64,000 nucleotides of DNA from Glaciihabitans tibetensis (GCF_003003265.1 NZ_PVTL01000006.1:276729-340728); one strand, 5' to 3'. Numbered from the stretch's first letter, positions 53,536 to 63,543 are shown. Program-made: numbers and translations. Notes: generated from the sequence alone by a model not told the origin.

Positions 53536-54138
53536 ATGCTTAAGCTCGTGCCCCGATCCAACGACGTACCCCCAGAAGAGGCTGCTGTGCCTCGCGCAGC
53601 CGCCGGACTACTCCTCTCGCGGGTGGCAGAGGGAGACCAGGGCGCTTTCGCAGAGCTCTACGATCTCACCGCTGCTCGCGTACTCGGATTGATTCGGCGG
53701 GTGCTGAAAGACCCGGCGCAGTCGGAGGAAGTCGCGCAAGAAGTATTCCTGGAGGTCTGGCAGACCGCGTCCCGCTTCGACGCGGCCAAGGGCGGCGGTG
53801 CGACGTGGATCCTCACGATGGCACACCGACGCGCGGTTGACCGGGTGCGCTCCTCGCAGGCCGGTCGTGACCGCGACACCAAGGTGGGAATCCGCGACTA
53901 CACGCCCGACTATGACTCGGTAGCGGAGACCGTAGAGGTCACCGTCGAATCCGAACGCGTAGCGAAGGCAATGGAGCGGCTCACCGAACTACAGCGACAG
54001 GCCGTGAAACTCGCCTACTACGGCGGTTACAGCCACAGTGAAGTCGCGGAGCTGTTGAAGGTGCCCATAGGCACAGTAAAAACGCGACTCAGGGACGGAA
54101 TGATCCGGCTCCGCGATGAGTTGGGGGTGGCGTCATGA
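53536..54138 (+). CDS. sigK: ECF sigma factor, SigK-like
   Basis: ATG 53536 with CGGGAG about ten bases upstream gives 200 residues; the in-frame ATG at 53416 would translate the leader. Region 2 reads 'FAELYDLTAARVLGLIRRVL', 'SEEVAQEVFLEVWQTASRFD' and 'ATWILTMAHRRAVDRVRS'. Region 4 reads 'LTELQRQAVKLAYYGGYSHS' and 'EVAELLKVPIGTVKTRLRDG'. The pair with the following RskA-like gene, with a four-base overlap, is as in mycobacterial sigK-rskA. It is held inactive by the membrane anti-sigma. Confidence 0.9.
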   Translation: MLKLVPRSNDVPPEEAAVPRAAAGLLLSRVAEGDQGAFAELYDLTAARVLGLIRRVLKDPAQSEEVAQEVFLEVWQTASRFDAAKGGGATWILTMAHRRAVDRVRSSQAGRDRDTKVGIRDYTPDYDSVAETVEVTVESERVAKAMERLTELQRQAVKLAYYGGYSHSEVAELLKVPIGTVKTRLRDGMIRLRDELGVAS

Positions 54139-55094
54139 GGAACGATGATGGCACACTCGGCTTTCCCCACCAGAACAGCAACCCGAGCGAGGACGACATG
54201 AACACCGCAGGTGGTCACGGACATCCATCCGACATTGCGCTGAATTCCGGAGCGTACGTGCTCAACGCACTCAGCGCAGACGAAAGACAAGAATTTGAGA
54301 CTCACCTTGGTGAATCTCCCACAACACGAAAAGAGGTGACCGAAATGACTGAGACTGCTGCGTTGCTCGGGTTGTCGGTCACTCCGGTGACACCGTCGCC
54401 CGACCTCAAGCGCAACCTCATGGCGATGATCGCGTCCACCCCGCAGCTGCCGAGGCAGGTTGAGGCCGATGCTCCTACTGTGCCGGTGGCAAGCGCCGCA
54501 CCCGCGGCTCTGCTCGAGCCGCAGGGGAGTGCCGCACCCGCGGATCCGGTCGAGCCGCAGGGCACTGCCACACCGGCTGCTCCGTCAGAGCTTCGGCCGC
54601 GCACCGCGGCCAAGGCGCAGGCGCGCTGGTTCAACCGGCCCATCCTCGCGATGACCGCGGTCGCCGCAGCGCTCGCGCTAATCGTCGGCGGCACCGGCGT
54701 GGTCAACCTCGTGAACGATGCGACCTACCAACGCCAGCAGGCCGACCAGCTTGCTCAGATCACCTCGGCCGAGGATATGCAGCAGACCGTTGCCGCGGTA
54801 TCCACCGGCGGCACCGCGACGCTGATGTGGTCAGAGGATCTCGGCAAATCCGTTGTAGTGGCCGAGGGGCTCGCGGAGCTCGAGGGCGACGAGACCTACG
54901 AACTCTGGTACATCACCGGCGACGGCGCGGCCACAGCGGCAGGGCTGTTCACTATGGATGGCTCAGACAGCGTCTGGCGGGTCCTTGAGGGCGAGATGCA
55001 GGCGGGAGCCACCATCGGCGTGACTGTGGAGCCGAAGGGCGGCTCGGAGCAGCCCACGACGGATCCGATCGTCGCCATCTCCAGCGCCGCCTGA
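54135..55094 (+). CDS. rskA: anti-sigma factor, RskA-like
   Basis: The ATG at 54135 overlaps the sigK stop (ATGA); ATG 54198 is an alternative start. The cytoplasmic domain has 'DIALNSGAYVLNALSADERQ' and 'EFETHLGESPTTRKEV', the SigK-binding helices, without a zinc motif. A Pro/Ala/Glu-rich spacer follows (repeated 'EPQGSAAPADPVEPQG'), then one membrane helix (PILAMTAVAAALALIVGGTG) and an extracytoplasmic RskA domain with 'ELEGDETYELWYITGDGAA' and 'GVTVEPKGGSEQPT'. Regulated intramembrane proteolysis releases SigK in mycobacteria; the same is expected here. Confidence 0.92.
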   Translation: MRNDDGTLGFPHQNSNPSEDDMNTAGGHGHPSDIALNSGAYVLNALSADERQEFETHLGESPTTRKEVTEMTETAALLGLSVTPVTPSPDLKRNLMAMIASTPQLPRQVEADAPTVPVASAAPAALLEPQGSAAPADPVEPQGTATPAAPSELRPRTAAKAQARWFNRPILAMTAVAAALALIVGGTGVVNLVNDATYQRQQADQLAQITSAEDMQQTVAAVSTGGTATLMWSEDLGKSVVVAEGLAELEGDETYELWYITGDGAATAAGLFTMDGSDSVWRVLEGEMQAGATIGVTVEPKGGSEQPTTDPIVAISSAA

Positions 55095-55128
55095 GCGCAG
55101 CGCCGTCTGAGAAACCAGAAGTAGGTCA

Positions 55129-55161
55129 TGAGGGGGATGTCGCGCCGCGGCATCCCCCTCA
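55129..55161 (+). terminator. terminator of sigK-rskA
   Basis: TGAGGGGGATG and CATCCCCCTCA form a perfect 11-bp stem with an 11-base loop, 34 bases after the rskA stop. Confidence 0.75.
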
Positions 55162-55180
55162 GCTGGTAGCACCCCTTCTC

Positions 55181-55227
55181 ACAACAAAAGCCGCAGCACC
55201 GGGAAACCCGGACTGCGGCTTTGTTGT
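55181..55227. terminator. second, bidirectional terminator between rskA and pstB
   Basis: ACAACAAAAGCCGCAG and CTGCGGCTTTGTTGT pair over 15 bases with one bulge, and an inner CCGGG/CCCGG stem closes the top. A T-rich arm follows on both strands, suiting termination of both convergent operons. Confidence 0.8.
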
Positions 55228-55283
55228 GTGTGAGGTGAATCTACCGGTGCAGCGGCACATCCACCTCGGTCTTCGGGGGCGGT

Positions 55284-56063
55284 TTATCCGAACTTGCCCG
55301 ACACGTAGTCCTCGGTCGCCTGGACGCTCGGCTTGGAGAAGATCGTGGTGGTGTCGTCGTACTCGATGAGCTTGCCCGGCTTGCCGGTGCCCGCGATGTT
55401 GAAGAACGCGGTGCGGTCAGACACGCGGCTAGCCTGCTGCATGTTGTGAGTCACGATGACGATCGTGTACTGCTGCTTGAGCTCCTCGATGAGGTCCTCA
55501 ATGGCGAGGGTGGAGATCGGGTCGAGGGCAGAGCAGGGCTCGTCCATCAGGATCACCTCGGGGGAGACGGCGATGGCGCGCGCGATGCAGAGGCGCTGCT
55601 GCTGTCCACCGGAGAGGCCGGAGCCCGGCAGGCCGAGGCGGTCCTTCACCTCTTTCCAGAGGTTCGCCCCCATCAGCGACTTCTCAACCAGGTCATCACC
55701 GTCGGACTTGCTCATGCGGCGGTTGTTCAGCTTGACGCCGGCGAGCACGTTCTCTCGGATCGACATCGTCGGGAACGGGTTGGGGCGCTGGAACACCATG
55801 CCCACCTGGCGACGCACGAGCACCGGGTCGACACCGGCGCCGTAGAGGTTGTTGCCATCGATGAGCACTTCACCCTCGACGTAGGCGCCGGGGATGACCT
55901 CGTGCATGCGGTTCAGCGTGCGCAGGAAGGTGGACTTGCCACAGCCGCTGGGCCCGATGAACGCGGTGACGGTGCGAGGTTCGATGGTGAGGGAGATGCC
56001 CTCTACCGCCTTGAACTTGCTGTAGAAGACGTTGAGGTCGTTGACTTCGATGCGCTTAGACAC
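55284..56063 (-). CDS. pstB: phosphate ABC transporter ATPase PstB
   Basis: A 259-residue ATPase powering high-affinity phosphate import. It shows Walker A 'GPSGCGKST', '[18 protein letters not shown]' (typical of PstB), the signature '[15 protein letters not shown]' and Walker B '[15 protein letters not shown]'. It is the last gene of pstSCAB; no phoU follows directly. Confidence 0.97.
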   Translation of the reverse strand: MSKRIEVNDLNVFYSKFKAVEGISLTIEPRTVTAFIGPSGCGKSTFLRTLNRMHEVIPGAYVEGEVLIDGNNLYGAGVDPVLVRRQVGMVFQRPNPFPTMSIRENVLAGVKLNNRRMSKSDGDDLVEKSLMGANLWKEVKDRLGLPGSGLSGGQQQRLCIARAIAVSPEVILMDEPCSALDPISTLAIEDLIEELKQQYTIVIVTHNMQQASRVSDRTAFFNIAGTGKPGKLIEYDDTTTIFSKPSVQATEDYVSGKFG

Positions 56064-56090
56064 GGTTTCCTTTTGTCTGTTCTGGCCTGG

Positions 56091-57188
56091 TCAGCGGCCG
56101 AGCTTGGGAGAGAAGATGTTGGCGATGAGGCGGGCGATGAGGTTGAGGGCCATAACGATGAGGATGAGCGTCAGCGCGCCGGTCCAGGCGCGCTCGAGAT
56201 ACGGGTCAACGTTGGAACCAGGGTTCGCGTACTGGTTGAACACGAACACGGGCAGCGACATCATGCGGTCGGCGCCCAGGTCGTAGTTCATGCTCGTCGT
56301 GAATCCGGCGATGAGCAGCAGCGGCGCGGTCTCGCCGATGACGCGGGCGATTGCGAGCGTCACACCCGTGGTAATTCCCGCGATGGATGTCGGGATCACG
56401 ATCTTCAGGATCGTGAGCCACTTCGGCACACCAAGGGCGTAGGAGGCCTCACGCAGTTCGTTGGGAACCAGCTTCAGCATCTCCTCCGACGACCGGACGA
56501 CAACCGGGATCATCAGAAGCGACAGCGCGACCGATCCGCCGAAGCCGAAACGGATGCCTTCGTCGTCGAACAACAGGGAGAAGAAGGCGAACGCAAACAG
56601 GCCAGCGACGATCGACGGGATGCCGGTCATGACGTCCACGAAGAAGGTGATTGCGCGGGCGAGGCCGCCGCGTCCGTATTCAACAAGGTAGACGGCCGTG
56701 AGCAGCCCGACCGGGATGGAGATGATCGCGGCCATCCCGGTGATGAGGAGGGTGCCGGTGATGGCGTGCAGTGCTCCACCGCCCTCGCCGACGACGTTGC
56801 GCATCGACTGACTGAAGAAGGCCAGGTCGAAGCGGGCGAGGCCGTTGGTGAGCACCGTGAAGAGGAGCGAGATGAGCGGCAGCAGCGCCAGAATGAAGGC
56901 GGTAACCACGAGCGAGGTGACGAAGCGGTCGCGAGCCTGGCGGATGCCCTCGACGAGGTATGCCGTCACGAACAGCAACACGTCGAAGAGGACGGTGCCG
57001 AGGAAGATCGCGGCGGGAACGTTCAGCTCAGTGTCGCTGCTCGCGGCAACCATGCCGAACACGACGAGGAGCACGGCCCAGCTGGCGCCGAGCAAAGTCC
57101 ATGGCACCCAGCGCGGCAGGCGCCCGGTAGTCAGCGAGTTGGTCATGCCCGAGGGGGCAACAACGGGGGTGGCGGTTGTGGCAGTCAC
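56091..57188 (-). CDS. pstA: phosphate ABC transporter permease PstA
   Basis: A 365-residue permease, larger than the usual 280-300 because of three extra N-terminal helices (from 'WVPWTLLGASWAVLLVVFGM' on), a form seen in actinobacteria. The core has 'GIPSIVAGLFAFAFFSLLFD' and the EAA loop 'LREASYALGVPKWLTILKIV'. The GTG start overlaps the pstC stop by one base (TAGTG). Confidence 0.95.
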   Translation of the reverse strand: MTATTATPVVAPSGMTNSLTTGRLPRWVPWTLLGASWAVLLVVFGMVAASSDTELNVPAAIFLGTVLFDVLLFVTAYLVEGIRQARDRFVTSLVVTAFILALLPLISLLFTVLTNGLARFDLAFFSQSMRNVVGEGGGALHAITGTLLITGMAAIISIPVGLLTAVYLVEYGRGGLARAITFFVDVMTGIPSIVAGLFAFAFFSLLFDDEGIRFGFGGSVALSLLMIPVVVRSSEEMLKLVPNELREASYALGVPKWLTILKIVIPTSIAGITTGVTLAIARVIGETAPLLLIAGFTTSMNYDLGADRMMSLPVFVFNQYANPGSNVDPYLERAWTGALTLILIVMALNLIARLIANIFSPKLGR

Positions 57189-58129
57189 TAGTTCGCTCCA
57201 GAGAACGCCTTGCGGCGGTTGACGATCACGCGGGCCACCGAGTTGATGACCAGTGTGATGGCGAAAAGGATGAGTCCCGTGGCGATGAGGGCGTTGATCT
57301 CAATGCCGTGAGCCTCGGGGAAGTTCAGCGCGATGTTTCCGGCAATGGTTGACGGGTTCGCTGATCCGGTGAGGACGAAGCTGATCACCGGGGCCGGGGA
57401 GAGCACCATTGCGACGACCATGGTCTCACCAAGCGCGCGGCCAAGACCGAGCATCGCGGCGGAGACGATGCCGGCGCGTCCGAAGGGCAGGACGGCCATC
57501 TGGATCATTTCGAGGCGCGTGGCCCCGAGCGCCAGGGCGGCCTCTTCGTGCAATACGGGAGTCTGGAGGAAGATCTCGCGTGACAGCGCGGTGATGATCG
57601 GAATGATCATCACGGCGAGAACGATGGCGACCGTGAGAATGGTTTTTCCGGTACCGGAGACGGAGCCGGCGAAGAGCGGGAACCAGCCGAAGTTGTCGAC
57701 GAGCCATCCGTAGAACGGGGTGACCATCGGTGCGAGCACCTTGATGCCCCAGAGGCCGAACACGACCGACGGCACCGCTGCGAGCAGGTCGATGACGTAA
57801 CCGAGGCCCTGGGCGACGCGGCGGGGGGCGTAGTGAGAGATGAAGAGCGCGATGCCGATCGAGATGGGGAACGCGATCAGGAGGGCAAGGAACGCAGCCC
57901 ACACGGTTCCGAAGGCGAGCGGCCCGACGTAGGCCCAGAAGCTCGACGGCGAACCCTTGAGCTCGGAAGGATCAGCGAGAAGCGCGGGGATGCTCTGCGC
58001 AATCAGGAAGACCGCAACGGCAGCAAGAGCAACGAGGATCAGAATGCCAGCGACTACGGTGCTGGTCGAGAAGACCCGGTCAGCGCGCCGTACCTTCGCG
58101 CGGAGCGGCGGTGTTGCTGTCGTTGTCAT
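57188..58129 (-). CDS. pstC: phosphate ABC transporter permease PstC
   Basis: A 313-residue permease with six helices. It has 'LLAAVPSVVFGLWGIKVLAP' and the EAA loop 'HEEAALALGATRLEMIQMAV'. It pairs with PstA and is coupled to it by a one-base overlap. The gap of 121 bases to pstS contains no strong hairpin. Confidence 0.96.
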   Translation of the reverse strand: MTTTATPPLRAKVRRADRVFSTSTVVAGILILVALAAVAVFLIAQSIPALLADPSELKGSPSSFWAYVGPLAFGTVWAAFLALLIAFPISIGIALFISHYAPRRVAQGLGYVIDLLAAVPSVVFGLWGIKVLAPMVTPFYGWLVDNFGWFPLFAGSVSGTGKTILTVAIVLAVMIIPIITALSREIFLQTPVLHEEAALALGATRLEMIQMAVLPFGRAGIVSAAMLGLGRALGETMVVAMVLSPAPVISFVLTGSANPSTIAGNIALNFPEAHGIEINALIATGLILFAITLVINSVARVIVNRRKAFSGAN

Positions 58130-58250
58130 GTTTCCTTCGGGCCCATCTGTTCGGGAGGAATAGGAGAAGGGTGTGAACCCAGTCTGACGGGCCGCGGAGA
58201 CTCGCGCTTTTCAGCACAAGTTCCGCAGCCCGTCAGGATGTGAAGAGGTG

Positions 58251-59342
58251 TTACTTGATCAGCTCGATAGCGGCGGAAGCCTTCTCGAACAGAGCGTCGG
58301 AGATCGGTGCTGAACCGGCGCCCTCAGCTGCGGCCTCCTGGCCCTCGGGGCTAGCCATGTAGGTGAAGTATTCCTTCACGAGCTCGCCCTGAGCGGAATC
58401 TTCGTAGGTCTCGCAACCGACGAGGTATGCAACCAGAACGACCGGGTAAGCGGCCTCATCCGGGGTGCGGTCCAGCTCGATGGACAGGTCGCCCTCGGCG
58501 CGGCCCTCGACGAACGGCGAAGCGTCGACGATTGCTGCAGCTGCCTCGGGGGAGAAGGGCAGGTACTCGTCACCGACGAGAACCGAAACGGTACCAAGGT
58601 CACCGGCGCGCGAAGCGTCCGCGTAACCGATGGTGCCGGTGCCGTTGGTGACTGCGTCAACCACGCCGGAGGTGCCCTGTGCGGCCTCGCCAGCTTCGAT
58701 CGGCCAAACGCCGTCAGCCTCGTAGGTCCAGGTCGTGGGAGCGGCCTGAGCGAGGTAGTCGGTGAAGTTCTCGGTGGTGCCGGAGTCATCCGAACGGTGA
58801 ACGGCCGTGATGGGGGTCGCGGGAAGCTCGACGCCCTCGTTCTGGTCGGCGATGGCCGGGTCGTCCCACGAGGTGATCGTGCCGGCAAAGATGCCCGCGA
58901 TCGTCTCGGCGTCGAGGTCCAGCGTGTCGATGCCCTCAAGGTTGAAGATGACGGCGATCGGGGAGATGTACAGCGGGAGCTGAACGATGGGGCTGTCGGG
59001 CGCGCACGATGCGAAGCCGCCAGCGGCAACTTCCTCGTCGTCGAATGCACGGTCGGTGCCAGCGAAGTCGCTGCCGCCGGCAAGGAAGGTCTCGCGACCA
59101 GCGCCGGATCCGGCGGGGTCGTAGGCGATGTCAACATCGGGGTTTGCGGTCTGGAACTCGGCGATCCAGGTCTCCTGTGCCGCGCCAACGGCGGACGAGC
59201 CGCCACCGACCAGCGAGCCGGAGAGGGTGCTTGCGCTTTCGTCGTCCGTGGGCGTGCCACCCTCGTTTGCTGCGCAGGAGGACAGGAGGACGGATGCTGC
59301 GATTGCTACGGCAGCGACGCTACCGAAACGGGTGAATCTCAC
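58251..59342 (-). CDS. pstS: phosphate-binding lipoprotein PstS
   Basis: A 363-residue lipoprotein with lipobox LSSC (Cys23). The phosphate-binding loops are visible: 'GSLVGGGSSAVGAAQETWIA', 'AYDPAGSGAGRETFLAGGSD', 'FAGTDRAF' and 'AVHRSDDSGTTENFTDYL'. The GTG start has GAAGGGAAC upstream. It is the first gene of pstSCAB and is preceded by PHO-box-like repeats. Confidence 0.97.
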   Translation of the reverse strand: MRFTRFGSVAAVAIAASVLLSSCAANEGGTPTDDESASTLSGSLVGGGSSAVGAAQETWIAEFQTANPDVDIAYDPAGSGAGRETFLAGGSDFAGTDRAFDDEEVAAGGFASCAPDSPIVQLPLYISPIAVIFNLEGIDTLDLDAETIAGIFAGTITSWDDPAIADQNEGVELPATPITAVHRSDDSGTTENFTDYLAQAAPTTWTYEADGVWPIEAGEAAQGTSGVVDAVTNGTGTIGYADASRAGDLGTVSVLVGDEYLPFSPEAAAAIVDASPFVEGRAEGDLSIELDRTPDEAAYPVVLVAYLVGCETYEDSAQGELVKEYFTYMASPEGQEAAAEGAGSAPISDALFEKASAAIELIK

Positions 59343-59414
59343 AGTGTTCCCTTCGGGGATACTTTGATTGCAGGACAGAACGGGCCGGTGCGGCCCAAGA
59401 ATCGAAGCTACGTC

Positions 59415-59459
59415 GCGAAGTTAACTACGATCGGCCCGGAAGATGAACGCAGGGTAAAC
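59415..59459 (-). promoter_or_regulatory. candidate PHO box upstream of pstS
   Basis: On the minus strand GTTTACCCTGC and GTTCATCTTCC stand as adjacent 11-base direct repeats (59459-59438). A third GTTAACTTCGC unit follows 12 bases on (59425-59415). This matches the direct-repeat GTTCACC-type PhoP sites known upstream of pstS in Streptomyces. They lie 73-117 bases before the start. Confidence 0.6.
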
Positions 59460-59572
59460 GACCCACCAACATCAGGCGTAACTCCGCGGGTGCGCCCGGG
59501 ATTTCGCGGAAACGAGGGCACCCGACATCCGCCTCATCACGAACATCAGGGGCTAACCCGCGCTGCCGTCGA

Positions 59573-60523
59573 CTATCCGGCAGACGGGCTGTGGGTCTCG
59601 ATCGCGACGATTCCCGCGGACGGGTTCTCGGACGAGATATGCACGACGCTGTATTCCCCGGGGGAGAGCATTGCCGCGTGGCGCACCGCCGATGTGATCG
59701 GTGTCTGCGTGAGATGGGCGATCTCGTCAAGGAGATCGGGCAATACCGGGCCGTGTGTGCAGAGAACGACGGACTGCCGGCGCGCGAGGCGTTTGGTCAC
59801 GATCTCGTGCACGCGTGCTTCGCCGAGCTCGTGCGCGTCCTGGCTGAGGCCCTCGGTCTGCTTCACCTTCACCCCGGAAAGTCGCGCAATCGGGCCGATG
59901 GTAGCGATGCACCTAGCCGCCGTGCTGGTGAAGATCTTCTGCGGCCGGTATGCCGCCAGGCCGTGGGCGATGCTTGCGGCCTGGTCAGCACCGCGCTGCA
60001 TCAGCGGTCGTGTGGCGTCGGGTCCATCCCAGGCCTCACCCGGCACGGTCTTCGCGTGCCGGAGGGCAATGATGGCGAAGGTGCGGGCGGTGCCGGCATT
60101 GAGACGCTGCTCGAACGTGTCGAGGATCTGGCGATCATGGTCGTAACTGACCGCTCTACGGGCGCGCGACAGGCTGACCCACTCGAGGGCGGCGATCTCA
60201 TCGTTGGGAGTGAAGCGTGATGTCGCGACGGTTTCGTCGGTCACCTCAGCGGCCCAGTAGTAGACCTTCTTCTCGCGCCCGCCCGGCAGCTCATACTCGA
60301 CCTGGCCGAGCGGGGCGCCGAGCGCGATCGCGAGACCCGTTTCTTCGGCGATCTCGCGCACGGCTGTCTCTGGCAGGGTTTCACCGGGATCGAGCTTGCC
60401 CTTCGGCAGCGACACATCCTTGTGCTGGGTGCGGTGAACGAGCAAAACGCGTGCTTTACCGTCGACCATGCGCCAACAGACCGCCCCCGCGGCCAACACC
60501 GGCAGGGTCGCCACCGACGTCAC
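59573..60523 (-). CDS. Nudix hydrolase fused to a histidine phosphatase (MutT1-like)
   Basis: A 316-residue two-domain protein. The Nudix domain (about 5-140) has the box '[20 protein letters not shown]' with 'TG'. The C-terminal histidine phosphatase domain (about 148-300) has the RHG-like '[10 protein letters not shown]' and second His in '[14 protein letters not shown]'. Mycobacterial MutT1 with this layout degrades 8-oxo-GTP/dGTP and diadenosine polyphosphates. The start overlaps the ppk stop by four bases, so the two are coupled, as is common in actinobacteria. Confidence 0.93.
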   Translation of the reverse strand: MTSVATLPVLAAGAVCWRMVDGKARVLLVHRTQHKDVSLPKGKLDPGETLPETAVREIAEETGLAIALGAPLGQVEYELPGGREKKVYYWAAEVTDETVATSRFTPNDEIAALEWVSLSRARRAVSYDHDRQILDTFEQRLNAGTARTFAIIALRHAKTVPGEAWDGPDATRPLMQRGADQAASIAHGLAAYRPQKIFTSTAARCIATIGPIARLSGVKVKQTEGLSQDAHELGEARVHEIVTKRLARRQSVVLCTHGPVLPDLLDEIAHLTQTPITSAVRHAAMLSPGEYSVVHISSENPSAGIVAIETHSPSAG

Positions 60524-62700
60524 CGAAGCACGCCAACACGGCGTCGCAGCATGATTTCACGCATGAGTACGTTCTGCATGTCGTCGAGAGGGGCTCCGGA
60601 CTCGTCGCGCGAGTGCCGCGTCCAGGTTCCGTCCTCGTCGAGCCACCAGGACGAGGTGGTCTCCGACATCGCCCGATCGAAGAGTGACTCGATCTGCGCG
60701 ATGTGATCGGGCTCGGTCAGGCGCACCAGCGCTTCAACCCGGCGGTCGAGGTTGCGGTGCATCATGTCGGCACTGCCGATGTAGACCTGCGTGTCGCCGC
60801 CGTTGACGAAGTAGAACAGCCGCGAGTGCTCGAGGTAGCGACCGAGTACCGAGCGCACCCGGATGTTCTCGCTCAGGCGCTCCTGGCCGGGCTTCAGCGA
60901 CGACATGCTGCGCACGAAAATATCGATCGGAACGCCCGCATTGCTCGCGCGGTACAGCGCATCGATGATTGCCTCGTCGACGATGGCGTTCACCTTGATG
61001 CGGATCCCCGAGGGGAGACCCGCGCGCGCATTGGCCGCTTCAGTGGCGATCCGCTTGAGCAGACCCTTGCGCAGGTGCAGCGGGGCGACGAGCAGGCGCT
61101 TGAACTTCTTCTCGATCGCGTAGCCGGAGAGCTCGTTGAACAGGCGGGTGAGGTCTTTGCCGACGGTGTCGCTGTCGGTGAGCAGGCCCATGTCTTCGTA
61201 CATGCGGCTGGTCTTCGGGTTGTAGTTACCCGTGCCGATGTGGCTGTAGGTCTTGAGCTGCCCGTTCTTCTCGCGGCGCACCACCAGCGCGAGCTTGCAG
61301 TGCGTCTTCAATCCGACCAGGCCGTACACAACGTGCACACCCGCCTTTTCGAGCTTGCGGGCCCAGCTGATGTTCGCGGTCTCGTCGAAGCGGGCCTTGA
61401 TCTCCACCAGCGCGAGAACGGCCTTGCCCGACTCCGCGGCAGCGATCAGCGCCTCGACGATCGGGCTATCGCCACTGGTGCGGTACAGCGTCTGCTTGAT
61501 GGCGAGCACGTTCGGGTCGGCGGCCGCCTGCTCAAGGAAGGTCTGCACGCTGGTCGCGAAGGACTCGTAGGGGTGGTGCAGCAGGATGTCTTTTTTGGTG
61601 ATCGAGGCGAAGATGTCTGGGTCTTCGGTCGGCTCGCCGGGCAGCAGGCTCACGCTCGTGGTGGGCAGGTGCTTCGGGTATTTCAGGCTCGGCCGGTCGA
61701 TCCGCGTGACTTCGAACAGGCCGCCCAGGTCGAGCGGCGCAGGCAGGCGGTAAACCTCCTGCTCGGTGATGTCCAGCTCCTGCATCAGCAGACTGAGCGT
61801 CACCGGGTCCATGTCGTCGGTGATCTCGAGACGGATGGGGGGTCCGAACCGGCGCTTCAGAAGCTCCTTCTCCAGCGCTTGGATCAGGTTCTCCGACTCG
61901 TCTTCCTCGATCTGCATGTCCTCGTTGCGAGTCACGCGGAATTCGTGGTGCTCGAGAATCTCCATGCCCGGGAACAGGTCAGGCAGGTGGTTCGAAATCA
62001 AATCTTCGAGGGGGATGAAGCGGAGCTGGCCGGTTCCGTCGTCGGGCAGCTGCACGAACCGAGGCAGAACCGACGGCACCTTCAGCCGAGCGAACTCGAC
62101 CCGATCCGTCTTCGGGTTGCGCACGCGGATCGACAGGTTCAGCGACAGCCCGGAGATGTAGGGGAACGGGTGCGCGGGGTCGACAGCGAGGGGCATGAGT
62201 ACGGGAAAAATCTGGCGCGAGAAGATGTCGTCGACACGGATGCGGTCGGCCTCGTCGAGGTCGCTCCAGCTTTCGATGTGAATCCCGGCTTCGTCGAGCG
62301 CCGGCTTCACCATGGACTGGAACGCCTTCGCGTGGCGGTTCTGCAGCTCATGCGCGGCGGCACTGATGTCGGCGAGAGCGTCACGCGGGCCACGCCCAAC
62401 GTTCGTGGGCACGGCGAGGCCGGTCACGATGCGGCGCTTGAGGCCGGCGACCCGCACCATAAAGAACTCGTCCAGGTTGCTGGCGAAGATGGCGAGAAAG
62501 TTCGCCCGCTCGAGCAGAGGAAGGTCGGGATCTTCTGCCAGTTCAAGCACACGCTGGTTGAAGGCGAGCCAGCTCAGCTCGCGGTCGAGATATCGGCCAG
62601 CGGGCAGCGTTCCATCATCTTCGGCGGACGACTCGTCTTCATAGTCGTCCAGATAATCAGCACCGACCGCGGCGTCGCCCAAATACGTCTCGGAATCCAT
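60520..62700 (-). CDS. ppk: polyphosphate kinase 1
   Basis: Reversibly makes polyphosphate from ATP. The 726-residue protein has the N-terminal domain '[20 protein letters not shown]', '[17 protein letters not shown]' and the catalytic PLD-like C-terminus with '[20 protein letters not shown]' (phosphorylated His), '[20 protein letters not shown]' and '[20 protein letters not shown]' (second His). It lies close to pstSCAB, linking phosphate uptake to storage. The first 30 residues are acidic and not conserved, so the true start might be slightly downstream. Confidence 0.97.
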   Translation of the reverse strand: MDSETYLGDAAVGADYLDDYEDESSAEDDGTLPAGRYLDRELSWLAFNQRVLELAEDPDLPLLERANFLAIFASNLDEFFMVRVAGLKRRIVTGLAVPTNVGRGPRDALADISAAAHELQNRHAKAFQSMVKPALDEAGIHIESWSDLDEADRIRVDDIFSRQIFPVLMPLAVDPAHPFPYISGLSLNLSIRVRNPKTDRVEFARLKVPSVLPRFVQLPDDGTGQLRFIPLEDLISNHLPDLFPGMEILEHHEFRVTRNEDMQIEEDESENLIQALEKELLKRRFGPPIRLEITDDMDPVTLSLLMQELDITEQEVYRLPAPLDLGGLFEVTRIDRPSLKYPKHLPTTSVSLLPGEPTEDPDIFASITKKDILLHHPYESFATSVQTFLEQAAADPNVLAIKQTLYRTSGDSPIVEALIAAAESGKAVLALVEIKARFDETANISWARKLEKAGVHVVYGLVGLKTHCKLALVVRREKNGQLKTYSHIGTGNYNPKTSRMYEDMGLLTDSDTVGKDLTRLFNELSGYAIEKKFKRLLVAPLHLRKGLLKRIATEAANARAGLPSGIRIKVNAIVDEAIIDALYRASNAGVPIDIFVRSMSSLKPGQERLSENIRVRSVLGRYLEHSRLFYFVNGGDTQVYIGSADMMHRNLDRRVEALVRLTEPDHIAQIESLFDRAMSETTSSWWLDEDGTWTRHSRDESGAPLDDMQNVLMREIMLRRRVGVLR

Positions 62701-62787
62701 ATCCCCATACTGGCACCCGATTCACCCGCGCGAACCCGATAGGCGTTAACGTTCAGCAAATCTCGACGCTTCAGCTCGTGCTCGATC

Positions 62788-62826
62788 GCTGTTCAGCCCT
62801 GTGGAGCTGTTCAGCCCTGTGGATAA
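62788..62826. repeat. 18-bp tandem repeat ending in a DnaA-box sequence
   Basis: GCTGTTCAGCCCTGTGGA occurs twice in direct succession (62788-62823). The second copy runs into TGTGGATAA (62818-62826), the exact reverse complement of the DnaA box TTATCCACA. It lies in the divergent gap between ppk and the next gene. A single box is not an origin. Confidence 0.55.
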
Positions 62827-62865
62827 GTCGAGCGGGATGCCACGGAGCTGACTTATCGTCTCCGC

Positions 62866-63543
62866 ATGCAATCCCGCGCCCAGCTCCCCCGACTTCACCG
62901 TCGAGCTGTTCTGGTGGCAGCCGCGCTGGTTGCGGCCCTGGTCATTGCGTTGGTTGCTGTGCTTGGGTTGTCTGCCGCGGGACTCCTGGCTTTCGGCCCC
63001 GCAGATTCCACAGCCACCGCGCCGCTGACTGCGGGCTCCACGCCGGGGGCGGACTCTAGCGACACGGCCACGACGTCCTCGCCTGCTCCACTCTTCGCGA
63101 GCGACGAGGAGGCGCTCGCGGCTGCATCCGCCGCCTACGCGGCTTTTCTCGATGCGACGGATTCGGTAATTGCCGACGGTGGTGCGGCTCCAGAGCGCAT
63201 CGACGAGTTCGCCACCCCGGATGTTGCGAGGTTTGAAAAAGAGGGCGTACAGCGATTCGTGGAGAACGGCTATCAACTCGCGGGCCGGTCGCGTCTCACT
63301 GCGGCCCAGTTCCAGTCGCATTCTGTCGACGCCCGTGGCTCGCACGTCGCTACCATCTACGCGTGCGTGGACATCTCTGAAGTCGATGTGTTCAACGCTA
63401 AAGGTGAATCCGTAGTTGCTCCGGACCGCTCCGACCAGACGGCATTCGAGGTGACCTTTACCCAATCGCCGGAAGACAGAACTCGGCTCATCGTGATGGC
63501 CAACGACGTTTGGGAGGGTGGCGGAATATGTCGAGCGTCGTAG
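62866..63543 (+). CDS. membrane-anchored protein with NTF2-like extracellular domain, unknown function
   Basis: A 225-residue protein. After a basic start (RAQLPRLHRRAV) comes one membrane helix (about 15-42, VAAALVAALVIALVAVLGL), a Thr/Ala/Ser-rich linker, and an extracellular domain of about 140 residues. The latter has 'ALAAASAAYAAFLDATDSVI' and 'HVATIYACVDISEVDVFNA', ending 'VMANDVWEGGGIC', a pattern like NTF2-fold lipoproteins of actinobacteria. The next gene starts 16 bases before its end, so they are co-translated. Confidence 0.7.
   Translation: MQSRAQLPRLHRRAVLVAAALVAALVIALVAVLGLSAAGLLAFGPADSTATAPLTAGSTPGADSSDTATTSSPAPLFASDEEALAAASAAYAAFLDATDSVIADGGAAPERIDEFATPDVARFEKEGVQRFVENGYQLAGRSRLTAAQFQSHSVDARGSHVATIYACVDISEVDVFNAKGESVVAPDRSDQTAFEVTFTQSPEDRTRLIVMANDVWEGGGICRAS

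Noticed and set aside
55446..57191. Long open frame (581 codons) antisense to pstB and pstA
   Set aside because: Composition is highly biased to Asp, Glu, Gly and His, a typical antisense shadow, and it spans two real genes.
60703..62742. Long open frame (679 codons) antisense to polyphosphate kinase
   Set aside because: It mirrors ppk codon structure, has no family character, and arises from high GC at third codon positions. The ppk motifs on the other strand are unambiguous.
62788..62826. Replication origin
   Set aside because: Only one DnaA box and no dnaA/dnaN neighbours.
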